DNA of 64,000 nt from Arthrobacter sp. Soil762 (GTDB lineage: Bacteria > Actinomycetota > Actinomycetes > Actinomycetales > Micrococcaceae), in assembly GCF_001428335.1 (NCBI RefSeq), contig NZ_LMSG01000001.1, positions 372,841-436,840 of the forward strand. The letters run 5' to 3'. How positions within the stretch are numbered: the stretch's first letter is position 1; each line of letters starts with the position of its first letter. The notes beneath the pieces are model-generated. The model worked only from the letters and a program-made list of their open reading frames with translations. It searched no databases and was not told the origin of the DNA. Of this stretch, positions 44,268-52,941 are shown in pieces. A program made the translations under genes and the position numbers.

Positions 44268-46472
44268 TTAAAGCATGCAACTGACGCAGCCGTCCACTTC
44301 GGTTCCCTCCAGCGCGAGCTGGCGGAGACGGATGTAGTAGATGGTCTTGATGCCCTTCTTCCAGGCGTAGATCTGGGCCCGGTTGATGTCGCGCGTGGTG
44401 GCGGTGTCCTTGAAGAACAGCGTCAGGGACAGGCCCTGGTCCACGTGCTGGGTGGCTGCGGCGTAGGTGTCGATGACCTTCTCGTAGCCGAGCTCGTACG
44501 CGTCCTGGTAGTACTCCAGGTTGTCGTTCGTCAGGTACGGCGCCGGGTAGTACACGCGGCCCAGCTTGCCTTCCTTGCGGATCTCGATCTTGGACGCCAC
44601 CGGGTGGATCGAGGAGGTGGAGTTGTTGATGTAGGAGATCGAGCCCGTCGGCGGCACAGCCTGCAGGTTCTGGTTGTAGATGCCGTGTTCCATGACGGAA
44701 GCCTTCAGCTCACGCCAGTCATCCTGGGTGGGGATGTGGATGTTCTTGAACAGCTCCGCAACCTTCTCGGTCTGCGGCACCCACTCCTGCTCCGTGTACT
44801 TGTCGAAGAACTCGCCCGAGGCGTACTTGGACTTCTCGAAGCCGCCGAAGGTCTGTCCGGTCTGGATGGACAGCAGGTTGGAGGCGCGGACCGCGTGGTA
44901 CACCACCGAGTAGAAGTAGATGTTGGTGAAGTCCAGGCCCTCTTCGGAACCGTAGTGGACCCGCTCGCGGGCCAGGTAGCCGTGCAGGTTCATCTGGCCC
45001 AGGCCGATGGCGTGGGACTGGTCGTTGCCGCGGGCGATGGACGGCACGGAGGTGATGTTGGACATGTCCGAGACCGCCGAGAGGGACCGGATGGCCGTCT
45101 CGATGGTCAGGCCGAAGTCCGGGCTGTCCATGGCCTTGGCGATGTTCAGCGAACCCAGGTTGCAGGAGATGTCCTTGCCGGTCTGGTCGTAGGACAGGTC
45201 ATCGTGGTACGTGGTGGGCTGCGAAACCTGGAGGATCTCCGAGCACAGGTTGGACATGATGATTTTGCCGTCGATCGGGTTTTCCCGGTTCACGGTGTCC
45301 TCGAACATGATGTACGGGTAGCCGGATTCGAACTGGATCTCGGCGAGGGTCTGGAAGAACTCGCGCGCCTTGATCTTGGTCTTCTTGATCCGGGAATCGT
45401 CCACCATCTCGTAGTACTTCTCGGTGACCGAGACGTCGGAGAACGGCATGCCGTAGACGCGCTCGACGTCGTACGGGGAGAACAGGTACATGTCCTCGTC
45501 CTTTTTGGCCAGCTCGAACGTGATGTCCGGGATGACAACGCCCAGCGAGAGGGTCTTGATGCGGATCTTCTCATCCGCGTTCTCGCGCTTGGTGTCCAGG
45601 AAGCGGTAGATGTCCGGGTGGTGCGCGTGCAGGTAGACGGCGCCGGCACCCTGGCGGGCACCGAGCTGGTTGGCGTAGGAGAAGCTGTCCTCGAGGAGCT
45701 TCATCACGGGGATGACGCCGGAGGACTGGTTCTCGATCTGCTTGATCGGGGCGCCCACTTCGCGGATGTTGGTCAGCGCGAACGCCACACCGCCGCCGCG
45801 CTTGGACAGCTGCAGCGCCGAGTTGATGGACCGGCCGATCGATTCCATGTTGTCTTCGATGCGGAGCAGGAAGCAGGAGACCAGCTCGCCGCGCTGCTTC
45901 TTGCCGGCGTTCAGGAACGTGGGCGTGGCCGGCTGGAAGCGGCCTTCGATGATCTCGTCCACCATCTGCAGGGCGAGCTTCTCGTCGCCGCGGGCCAGGT
46001 GGAGGGCCACCATGCAGACGCGGTCCTCGTAGCGCTCCAGGAATCGATTGCCGTCGAACGTCTTCAGCGTGTAGGACGTGTAGAACTTGAACGCGCCCAG
46101 GAAGGTCTCGAAGCGGAACTTCTTCTTGTACGCGCGGTTGTAGAGCTCGCGGATGAAGTTCATCGTGTACTGGTCGAGGGTTTCGCGCTCGTAGTACTGG
46201 TTTTTCACCAGGTAGTCGAGCTTCTCTTCCAGGTCATGGAAAAAAACGGTGTTGTTGTTCACGTGCTGCAGGAAGTACTGGTGTGCAGCCTCGCGGTCGG
46301 CCTCGAACTGGATCTCGCCGTTCGGACCGTACAGGTTCAGCATGGCGTTGAGCTCGTGATAGCCCAGCCCCTTATAGGCGGCCGGCATCTCGGGCTTTTC
46401 GACGGCGGCGCCTGCGCGGGCGCCCTGGCCTTCGGCCCTGGTTACTTCTGTGTCTGCGACAGTCGTGTCCAA
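44268..46472 (-). CDS. nrdE: Class Ib ribonucleotide reductase alpha subunit NrdE
   Basis: Catalytic subunit of 734 residues. It contains the 10-stranded barrel with NLCSEILQV (active-site Cys), [14 protein letters not shown], the finger-loop and radical-transfer tyrosines near YYPAPYL, and the C-terminal redox pair of GCVSCML reduced by NrdH. The N-terminal region is short, lacking the full ATP cone, as in class Ib. Its start overlaps nrdI by 31 bases. Confidence 0.97.
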   Translation of the reverse strand: MDTTVADTEVTRAEGQGARAGAAVEKPEMPAAYKGLGYHELNAMLNLYGPNGEIQFEADREAAHQYFLQHVNNNTVFFHDLEEKLDYLVKNQYYERETLDQYTMNFIRELYNRAYKKKFRFETFLGAFKFYTSYTLKTFDGNRFLERYEDRVCMVALHLARGDEKLALQMVDEIIEGRFQPATPTFLNAGKKQRGELVSCFLLRIEDNMESIGRSINSALQLSKRGGGVAFALTNIREVGAPIKQIENQSSGVIPVMKLLEDSFSYANQLGARQGAGAVYLHAHHPDIYRFLDTKRENADEKIRIKTLSLGVVIPDITFELAKKDEDMYLFSPYDVERVYGMPFSDVSVTEKYYEMVDDSRIKKTKIKAREFFQTLAEIQFESGYPYIMFEDTVNRENPIDGKIIMSNLCSEILQVSQPTTYHDDLSYDQTGKDISCNLGSLNIAKAMDSPDFGLTIETAIRSLSAVSDMSNITSVPSIARGNDQSHAIGLGQMNLHGYLARERVHYGSEEGLDFTNIYFYSVVYHAVRASNLLSIQTGQTFGGFEKSKYASGEFFDKYTEQEWVPQTEKVAELFKNIHIPTQDDWRELKASVMEHGIYNQNLQAVPPTGSISYINNSTSSIHPVASKIEIRKEGKLGRVYYPAPYLTNDNLEYYQDAYELGYEKVIDTYAAATQHVDQGLSLTLFFKDTATTRDINRAQIYAWKKGIKTIYYIRLRQLALEGTEVDGCVSCML

Positions 46473-46924
46473 AACGTGTCCAATCCATTGTGTACTCGGG
46501 CGACGTCTTCTGGCGTGCCCATTAGTTCAAATCTGTAAAGCCGGGGGACGTTGCACTTGGCGGCAATAATGTCCGCGGCCATGCAGTAGTTGTCCCCGAA
46601 GTTTGTGTTGCCTGCACCGATAACCCCACGGATCAGTTGCCTGTTCTGCGGGTCGTTCAGAAAGCGGATCACCTGCTTGGGCACGGAGCCCTCTCCCCCG
46701 GTGCCCCCGTACGTCGGCACTACCAGGACGTAAGGCCGGGTGGCGAGAAGGGGTGCATCCTTTGCATGGAGCGGGATCCGTGCCAGCTCACATCCGAGCT
46801 TCGCGACAAAGCGGCTGGTGTTCTCGGAGGTGGAGGAAAAGTAGATGAGCTGGCTCTGTGTGGTGACAGGCGCCAACGGGGCCACCTGGGCCCTGGCTAC
46901 TGCCAGTGCTGACACGGGAGTCAC
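46442..46924 (-). CDS. nrdI: NrdI flavodoxin-like protein
   Basis: FMN protein of 160 residues that supplies oxidant for assembly of the NrdF dimanganese-tyrosyl cofactor. Signatures: [15 protein letters not shown] (phosphate loop), [22 protein letters not shown] and [16 protein letters not shown]. The N-terminus is about 20 residues longer than usual if the GTG at 46924 is used; a GTG three codons later is equally near a GAGG ribosome site. Overlaps nrdE. Confidence 0.95.
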   Translation of the reverse strand: MTPVSALAVARAQVAPLAPVTTQSQLIYFSSTSENTSRFVAKLGCELARIPLHAKDAPLLATRPYVLVVPTYGGTGGEGSVPKQVIRFLNDPQNRQLIRGVIGAGNTNFGDNYCMAADIIAAKCNVPRLYRFELMGTPEDVARVHNGLDTFWTRLSQTQK

Positions 46925-46971
46925 CTCATGTGTGCGGATTGAAAGTTGCCGGCTGGCGAAAGTGTAGGGCC

Positions 46972-47217
46972 TTAGGCCACGGAGGAAACGGCAGACAGTG
47001 CCAGTTCCTCGATCTTGTCCGGGCGGAAGCCTGACCAGTGGTCCTGGTCCGTGACTACAACAGGTGCCTGCATGTAGCCCAGCGCCTTCAGGCGCTCAAG
47101 GGCCTCGGCGTCCTGGGAGATGTCAACGCTCTGGTAAGTGATGCCCTTTTTGTCCAGCGCACGGTAGGTTGCGTTGCACTGTACACACGCAGGTTTGGTG
47201 TAAACCGTAACGGTCAT
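46972..47217 (-). CDS. nrdH: NrdH-redoxin
   Basis: Glutaredoxin-like redoxin of 81 residues that reduces NrdE. The active site is CVQC (residues 11-14), with the cis-Pro APVVV and the C-terminal [12 protein letters not shown] typical of NrdH. GGGACAGGGACA precedes the ATG. First gene of nrdHIEF; an NrdR-box-like palindrome lies 62-75 bases upstream. Confidence 0.96.
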   Translation of the reverse strand: MTVTVYTKPACVQCNATYRALDKKGITYQSVDISQDAEALERLKALGYMQAPVVVTDQDHWSGFRPDKIEELALSAVSSVA

Positions 47218-47278
47218 TGTCCCTGTCCCCTTTATCGAAATCTTCGCTCGTCTTTGTCCTGCCCAAGCTGTACGTCGA

Positions 47279-47292
47279 TACTACATGTAGTG
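47279..47292. promoter_or_regulatory. NrdR box candidate upstream of nrdH
   Basis: The perfect palindrome ACTACATGTAGT (47280-47291) agrees at 8 of 10 core positions with the NrdR consensus CWATATATWG. On the minus strand it overlaps TAGTAT, a plausible -10. NrdR boxes usually come as pairs; a second, weaker match (around 47322-47336) is not at the usual 31-32-base spacing. Confidence 0.6.
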
Positions 47293-47518
47293 CAGACGGC
47301 TCTTCGGAACCCCAAGATGATGTATTACAAGTATGTCATTTAATGCACTTTTAATCCACAGGCAAGCGCCCTCAAAATGTCCGGAATCCCGCCATTTTTG
47401 CGGACGAAATCCACACCCTGTGGAGTACTTAGCCACAATTAACCCCCAGCGTGTCGCGTGTTTGGCGGCGTGTCGCGCCTAGTGGGCGGACCACCACATC
47501 TAGTGCCGGGCACGCAAA

Positions 47519-47548
47519 AGGGGCCCTGAAGAAACCTTCGGGGCCCCT
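47519..47548 (-). terminator. Intrinsic terminator of the Cfa operon
   Basis: On the minus strand AGGGGCCCCGAAG / CTTCAGGGCCCCT forms a stem with one mismatch around GTTT and is followed by TTTT. It stands 23 bases after the stop of the Cfa gene. Confidence 0.85.
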
Positions 47549-47570
47549 GCGACGTGATGAACCTAACCAG

Positions 47571-48944
47571 CTACAGCTGAGCCTCCCGGCGGTCCAGGAC
47601 AATCTGCTGCACGTCCAGGTAGCCGGACTGGAAACCCGCCCGTGAATAGCACAGGTAGAACAGCCACATCCGCTGGAAAACGGCGTCGAACCCCAGCCCG
47701 CCCACCTCCTGCGAGCGCGCGATGAACTGTTCCTCCCAGAGGCGGAGGGTCGCGGCGTAGTGATCGCCCAGGCCCATCCGCTCCCGCACCCGGAGTGTGG
47801 TGTGCTGCTGGGTCACACTTTCGATGGCCCGCACGGATGGCAGGAAGCCGCCGGGGAAGATGTACTTGTGCACCCAGGTGTACGCGTTGCGCGTGGCCAG
47901 CATGCGGCCGTGCGGCATGGTGATGGCCTGGATGGCCACCTTCCCGCCCGGGGCCAGCACGCGGTCGATGGTCTGGAAGTAGATGGGCCAGTACTCATAG
48001 CCAACCGCCTCGACCATTTCCACTGACACAACGGCATCGAACTCGCCTTCCACGGCGCGGTAGTCCTGGAGCGCCACGGTCACCTGGTCTGCGTAGCCGG
48101 CGGCTGCAATCCGTTCCTGCGCCAGCGCCCGCTGCTCACTGGAGAGCGTCACGCTGTAGACGGTGGCACCGCGGGCTGCTGCCCGGAGGGCCAGCTCACC
48201 CCAGCCGGTGCCGATCTCCAGCAGCCGCGTGCCGGATCCGACGCCGGCCTTGTCCAGCAGCCTGTCGATCTTGGCCTGCTGGGCTTCCGCCAAGGCGTCC
48301 CACGGGACCGAATCCAGTGCACCGTCGCTTAGCGGGAAGAGCGCCGAGGAGTAACTCATGGTGGTGTCCAGGAAGTTGGAGAAGAGCTCGTTGGAGAGGT
48401 CGTAGTGCCGCGAGATGTTGCTGCGCGTGTTGTGCTCTTCGTTGCGTTCCTGCCGCGGCGTCCGCGGCAGGTACAGGGTCCGCAGCCTCTGCAGCGGTGC
48501 GGGGATCAGCGTGTCCACGGAAGCGGCGAAGACCTCCAGCACCCCGGCGAGGTCTGATGCTTCCCAGTCCCCCGCCATAAAGGACTCGCCCAGCCCGATC
48601 AGGCCGTTGTCACCGATCCGCACTTCGAACGCTGCCGGCCTGAGCATGGTCATCACCGGTGCGTCCGGGCCGCCGGTGCCCAGCACCGAACCGTCCGGGT
48701 AGGCAACACGCAGGGGCAGCCGCCGTACGGCCGCCTTGAACAGCAGGCCGGCGGCTTTGCCCGCCACCAGCGCTTTAGTGCCCGACGGCGCGTGGGCAAC
48801 ACCGGGCCACACTTCCGGATCGATGGTGGCCGGCGACACCGGTACCCCGGCAGCAGGATTCCCTGTCACCGGGTGCCGTGCGGCTGACTTCGCGGCGGAA
48901 ACCTCCGCAGTCGCGGCTGTTCCGTTTTCATCGGTCATGGTCAT
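47571..48944 (-). CDS. Cyclopropane-fatty-acyl-phospholipid synthase family methyltransferase
   Basis: SAM-dependent methyltransferase of 457 residues acting on unsaturated phospholipid acyl chains. The SAM motif is LLEIGTGWGELALRAA; further family blocks are ISRHYDLSNELFSNFLDTTMSYSSALF, SVEMVEAVGYEYW and KYIFPGGFLPS. The N-terminal lipid-binding region (about 60-160) is present. Encoded last in the FAD oxidoreductase-DUF1365-Cfa operon, each start overlapping the previous stop as ATGA. Product could be a cyclopropane, methylated or further modified fatty acid. Confidence 0.92.
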   Translation of the reverse strand: MTMTDENGTAATAEVSAAKSAARHPVTGNPAAGVPVSPATIDPEVWPGVAHAPSGTKALVAGKAAGLLFKAAVRRLPLRVAYPDGSVLGTGGPDAPVMTMLRPAAFEVRIGDNGLIGLGESFMAGDWEASDLAGVLEVFAASVDTLIPAPLQRLRTLYLPRTPRQERNEEHNTRSNISRHYDLSNELFSNFLDTTMSYSSALFPLSDGALDSVPWDALAEAQQAKIDRLLDKAGVGSGTRLLEIGTGWGELALRAAARGATVYSVTLSSEQRALAQERIAAAGYADQVTVALQDYRAVEGEFDAVVSVEMVEAVGYEYWPIYFQTIDRVLAPGGKVAIQAITMPHGRMLATRNAYTWVHKYIFPGGFLPSVRAIESVTQQHTTLRVRERMGLGDHYAATLRLWEEQFIARSQEVGGLGFDAVFQRMWLFYLCYSRAGFQSGYLDVQQIVLDRREAQL

Positions 48945-49672
48945 TGGACTGCCTCCTGTGGGGGGTGATGTGGTTTTTTGATGACTGGCAGGCGTCGAGC
49001 CCAGAGTTTGATGCCCTGGATCCGGATCAGCGCGGATACCAGCAGCGGCGCGGCCGGGACGGCAACGGCCGCTGCCAGGATGTTCCCGACGGTGGCCGGG
49101 CGACGGTCCCCGTCCATGGTCGCTGCGAACGGCCGCTGTCCTTCCCGCTCCAGGACGATGGAGACGGACAGCCGCTGCTCCGGTGCGGGCAGCTTCATCC
49201 GGTACTGCCCGTCAACGTCATTGAACGGAGACACGTAGAAGGCCTTGGGCACGCGGGCCCGGCCGGAAGGATCCGTTTCCAGCAGGTAGCAGTGGCGTTC
49301 GCCGTAGGTGTTGTGGACCTCGGCAATGACGCACTGCAGCTCCCCGGACATCCGGTAGCACCAGAAGAGGGTGAGCGGGTTGAAGACGTGGCCGAAAACC
49401 CGGGCGCTGGTCAGCATCCGGATGGCCCCGCCGTCGGGCTCTGTCCCCCGGGTCCGCAGGAACCGTTCCACGTTGCTGCGGATGGTGGCGTCGGGATCAC
49501 CCAGGTGGTCGGCGGCCCGGAAGACAGCCAGCGGCCGCATGAGCCGGGGCAGAACCGGGAGCCGGTCCACGTCCACAAACCAGCTGTAGCTCCGGTAGGT
49601 GAACGCATTCTTCAGCGGCGTCTGGCGCACGTGCGAAATGGACGTGCGGTAGATGGCTGCCGTCGAGCTCAT
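48941..49672 (-). CDS. DUF1365 family protein
   Basis: Protein of 243 residues with the DUF1365 pattern: AIYRTSISHVRQTPLKNAFTYRSYSWFVDVD near the start, GRVFGHVFNPLTLFWCYR-like FGHVFNPLTLFW, and AFYVSPFNDVDGQYRMKLP. Always found beside a flavin oxidoreductase and a Cfa-like enzyme, it is thought to act in fatty-acid modification, but its chemistry is not settled. Coupled on both sides by ATGA overlaps. Confidence 0.88.
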   Translation of the reverse strand: MSSTAAIYRTSISHVRQTPLKNAFTYRSYSWFVDVDRLPVLPRLMRPLAVFRAADHLGDPDATIRSNVERFLRTRGTEPDGGAIRMLTSARVFGHVFNPLTLFWCYRMSGELQCVIAEVHNTYGERHCYLLETDPSGRARVPKAFYVSPFNDVDGQYRMKLPAPEQRLSVSIVLEREGQRPFAATMDGDRRPATVGNILAAAVAVPAAPLLVSALIRIQGIKLWARRLPVIKKPHHPPQEAVQ

Positions 49673-51078
49673 GCGCCCTCCGAGGCTGGGAGCAGTTCGG
49701 GCTCGCGTGCCTGAGTGGCGGGCTTATCCCAGGTGCGTCCCAGGCTCGCGGCGGCACGGACACCGGCCAGGGCGCCGTCCTCATGGAACCCCCAGCCCAG
49801 GTAGGCGCCGGCGTAGGCGATGCGGTCGTCACTCAGGGCCGCAATGCGCTGCTGTGCCCGCAAAGATTCGGGGGTGTACTGGGGGTGTTCGTAGACCAAA
49901 TGTTCCAGCACCCGGTCCTCCGCGATGAGCTCGGACTCCCCCAGGCTCACCAGGTACGGCAGGCCATCACCCGGCTCCAGGCGCTGCAACCGGGTGAGGT
50001 CGTAGCTGACCAGGACCTTGTCCGGGCGGGCTTCGCAGTCCGGGAGACGGTAGTTCCAGGACGCACTGGCATTGTCCGCGGCGGGCAGGACGGCCGGGTC
50101 CCGGTGGAAAACGGTGTGGTTGACGGAGTACGGCATCTGCCCCAGGGCTTCCTTTTCGGCCGGGGTGGCGTCCGCGAGGAACCCCAGGGCCTGGGCCGGG
50201 TGCGTGGCAATGACCACGGCCTCGAAATCCTCCACTCCGTGATCGGTGTCCACTTCCACGCCGAGGGCGTGGCGCCGGATAGCGGTGACCGGACTGCTAA
50301 GCCTGATGTCCGGGAGCGTCGCGGCGAGTTTCTCCACGTACTGCCCCGAACCGCCGGTGACGGTCCGCCACTGCGGCGAACCCTTGACGCCCAGCATGCC
50401 GTGGTGGCCCAGGAACGTGAAAAGGTAGCGCGCCGGATAGGACAGTGCCGTGGTGGGATCGCACGACCACACCGCGCTGACCACCGGCGTCATGAAATGG
50501 GAGATGAAGTACTTGCTGAAGCGTTCCTTTGCCAGGAAGTCACCGAGGGTCAGCTCCGCGCCGCCCGCACCAGGGCCGGCGTCGGGCGCTGGAGCTGACT
50601 CAATCAGAGCGCGGGCCCTGCGGTAGAAGCGCATGACCTCCAGCAGCATCAGCAGGTAGCGCCCGCGCAGCAGGCTGGACGGGCGGGCGATGATGCCGCG
50701 GCCGCCCCCACGGGCCCCGGCGTACTCCAGGCCGCAGCCGTCACAGCGGACGGACATGCTCATTTCGGAGTCCTGCGTCTCCACCCCCAGCTCGGCGAAC
50801 AGCCGCAGCAGGGTGGGATAGGTCCGCTCGTTGTGGACGATAAAGCCGGTGTCGATGCCGAGGACGGATCCATCGGGCTGCGCGACATTGTGGGTGTGGG
50901 CGTGGCCGCCCAGCCTGCTGTCCGCCTCGAAAAGGGTGACGTTGTCCTGCCGGTTCAGGACATACGCGGCCGTCAGGCCGGCCACTCCGCTGCCCACGAC
51001 CGCGATGCGCCGTCCCTGCGGCTTGAAGGTCGAGTTCCCTGCCAAAGACACTGTTCTGCTCCCCTGCTCGGACTGCAT
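49669..51078 (-). CDS. FAD-dependent amine-oxidase-fold oxidoreductase of the Cfa operon
   Basis: Flavoprotein of 469 residues. The dinucleotide motif is IAVVGSGVAGLTAAYVL (about 24-40), followed by LFEADSRLGGHAHT. A C-terminal FAD contact is DDRIAYAGAYLGWGFHEDGALAGVRAA. It would oxidise or desaturate the lipid substrate shared with the Cfa methyltransferase. First gene of the operon; a LysR gene is divergent to it across 153 bases. Confidence 0.9.
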   Translation of the reverse strand: MQSEQGSRTVSLAGNSTFKPQGRRIAVVGSGVAGLTAAYVLNRQDNVTLFEADSRLGGHAHTHNVAQPDGSVLGIDTGFIVHNERTYPTLLRLFAELGVETQDSEMSMSVRCDGCGLEYAGARGGGRGIIARPSSLLRGRYLLMLLEVMRFYRRARALIESAPAPDAGPGAGGAELTLGDFLAKERFSKYFISHFMTPVVSAVWSCDPTTALSYPARYLFTFLGHHGMLGVKGSPQWRTVTGGSGQYVEKLAATLPDIRLSSPVTAIRRHALGVEVDTDHGVEDFEAVVIATHPAQALGFLADATPAEKEALGQMPYSVNHTVFHRDPAVLPAADNASASWNYRLPDCEARPDKVLVSYDLTRLQRLEPGDGLPYLVSLGESELIAEDRVLEHLVYEHPQYTPESLRAQQRIAALSDDRIAYAGAYLGWGFHEDGALAGVRAAASLGRTWDKPATQAREPELLPASEGA

Positions 51079-51231
51079 GTGCGCTTGCTCGGTGCAAACT
51101 CTCTAGGGGCAGTTCGACACCGCGGGGCCGGTGGATGACTGAGTTTGCCGCAAATCTTTGTGCCAGAATGAAGCGGGCGTTCCATCCCCGGCACACCGCA
51201 GTGCCAAGGCGGCCCTGACCGAAGGACAGCG

Positions 51232-52149
51232 TTGGTAAATCCCGTACATCTGAAGACCCTCCTGGAAGTCACCCGGCTGGGCTCGTTCGCGGCCGCAGCG
51301 GCACGCCTGGGCTACACGGCGTCGGCTGTCTCGCAACAGATGTCCGCCCTGGAACGCGAGACGGGCGTGGTCCTGTTCCAGCGTTCTGCCCGCAGCGTGG
51401 TCGCCACGGAAGCGGCGGTAGTGATGACCCGGCACGCCGCGAAGGTGCTGACGGACATCGAAGCCCTCATGGCGGCGGCCTCGAAGACACACAGCAGCAC
51501 CAGCCAGGAGCTGCGGCTGGGAATCTTCCCCAGCTTGGCAACCTACGTCCTCCCGCGCATCCTGAAGAATCCGGCGTGGAAGGACCTGGGCATCGATCTC
51601 AAAGTAACGGTGGCCGAACCGGCCCAGACCATCCAGGGACTGCGCACCGGCGGAGAGCTGGATGTGGCGCTCGTTTTCCAAGTGGGCCAGTCCGGGCTCG
51701 CCTGGCCGCACACCATTAACCGGCAGTGGATCGGCGATGACAACTTCCGCGTGGTGCTCCCCGCGGGCTGGGGTTTCCGCACGGACGCCAAGGTGGCCGC
51801 TGACCATCTGTCCGAGCTGCCCTGGATCATGCACCACCCCGGGAGCCCCGACGCCGTGGTGATCGAACGGCTCTTTGCCAGCTGCAACCTGCATCCGCGC
51901 GTGGTGGCCCACAGCGACGACTTCCATGCCAGCCTCGAAATGGCGGCCGCCGGACTGGGCGCGGCGCTGGTGCCCGAGCTCGCATTGCGGAACCGGCCGG
52001 CCGGCGTTGTAGTGCTGGACGTTCCCGAGATCCGGCTGGCCCGGAACGTGTTTGCCCTGCTCATCAACGAGAAGAAGACCGCCCGGGTGCAGCTGTTTGT
52101 GGACCTGCTCGCCGAGACCATGGCTGCTGCGGGGTCCTCAGGCAATTAG
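51232..52149 (+). CDS. LysR family transcriptional regulator
   Basis: Regulator of 305 residues. The N-terminal helix-turn-helix (about 18-38, GSFAAAAARLGYTASAVSQQ) is followed by a periplasmic-binding-protein-like effector domain (about 90-300). The start is TTG 51232 with AAGGA six bases upstream. Divergent to the FAD oxidoreductase-DUF1365-Cfa operon, so it is the candidate regulator of it; the effector is unknown. Confidence 0.92.
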   Translation: MVNPVHLKTLLEVTRLGSFAAAAARLGYTASAVSQQMSALERETGVVLFQRSARSVVATEAAVVMTRHAAKVLTDIEALMAAASKTHSSTSQELRLGIFPSLATYVLPRILKNPAWKDLGIDLKVTVAEPAQTIQGLRTGGELDVALVFQVGQSGLAWPHTINRQWIGDDNFRVVLPAGWGFRTDAKVAADHLSELPWIMHHPGSPDAVVIERLFASCNLHPRVVAHSDDFHASLEMAAAGLGAALVPELALRNRPAGVVVLDVPEIRLARNVFALLINEKKTARVQLFVDLLAETMAAAGSSGN

Positions 52150-52194
52150 CCCGGAATGCTGGAAAGCGCGGCACTTGGGGTCTATGTTGAAGGT

Positions 52195-52701
52195 ATGAAC
52201 AGGGTAGCGAGCCAGCACTTTGGAGAAATCGAGCTCAACCACGGCAGGGATCACAACATCGCCGCCAAACATGAGCTGGGTGGCCAGGTACTGGAACTCG
52301 ACCTGAACATCAACGCACACGACCACTTTGACGAAGCGGCCATGCACAAGGTGGACTACCGGCTGCGGTTCCTCCCCGAGCTGGTGGATGAGGTGCGGCA
52401 GATGATCGCGGAGGAACTGGAGCAGGAAGGCACCAGCCCCCAGGAGTACCTCCACTTCCACTGCAGCGCCCTCAAGGACGAGCACCTGCAGAAAGTCTTC
52501 GGCGTGGAGGAACGCAGCCAGCTCACCAACGACGTCTTCCTCAAAGCCCTCAAACTCGGCCACGTGGGCATCTTCCCCGGCCAGCCCGAGCGCTACTTCG
52601 TCATGGACTTCACCTTGGGCTCACACTTCACGGACGAGGTCCTGGTGGTAGCCGCCGACGAAGACGGCGTGGTGGACGACGAAATCCTCTGGGAGTCCTG
52701 A
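52195..52701 (+). CDS. DUF2004-like hypothetical protein
   Basis: Soluble protein of 168 residues, acidic, with FGEIELNHGRDHNIAAKHELGGQVLELDLNIN near the start and RYFVMDFTLGSHFTDEVLVVAADEDG at the end. It resembles DUF2004 proteins (function unknown). The ATG at 52195 has TATGTT exactly six bases upstream, a leaderless layout; the GAAGG directly before the ATG is too close to act as a ribosome site. Confidence 0.7.
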   Translation: MNRVASQHFGEIELNHGRDHNIAAKHELGGQVLELDLNINAHDHFDEAAMHKVDYRLRFLPELVDEVRQMIAEELEQEGTSPQEYLHFHCSALKDEHLQKVFGVEERSQLTNDVFLKALKLGHVGIFPGQPERYFVMDFTLGSHFTDEVLVVAADEDGVVDDEILWES

Positions 52702-52814
52702 ATCGATTGCTCCTCCCCACCGGCCCCTAGCCTCGCAAGCTCGGCTAGGGAACCCTGCCGGCGTGGGCCCAGGCCCTTTTGAGCCTTGAAAAGGGCCGCT
52801 ACGCAGCAATCGAT
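52702..52814. repeat. 113-bp element bounded by a 10-bp inverted repeat
   Basis: ATCGATTGCT (52702-52711) and AGCAATCGAT (52805-52814) are exact inverted repeats. Inside lies a hairpin CCCTAGCC (52725-52732) / GGCTAGGG (52743-52750). No coding potential. The left end abuts the stop of the preceding gene. It looks like a small non-autonomous palindromic element or a structured 3' RNA. Confidence 0.5.
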
Positions 52815-52828
52815 GATTAAAGCACGAC

Positions 52829-52860
52829 GGCGGCCGGTCACCTTTCGGTGACCGGCCGCC
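52829..52860. terminator. Bidirectional hairpin between DUF2004-like gene and metE
   Basis: Perfect 14-bp stem GGCGGCCGGTCACC / GGTGACCGGCCGCC with loop TTTC. It lies downstream of both convergent genes and shares the ACGACGGCGG lead-in with other hairpins of the window. Confidence 0.8.
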
Positions 52861-52941
52861 CGTTCGCTCGCTTCTCAAGAGCCAGCGCGGCAGGCCGCAC
52901 TAGCCCTTAAGCCTCTGCGAGCTCTCTTAGTCAGACCGTTG

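Noticed and set aside
44445..46538. 697-codon open frame on the plus strand opposite nrdE
   Set aside because: Antisense artefact of codon bias; nrdE is complete and conserved on the minus strand.
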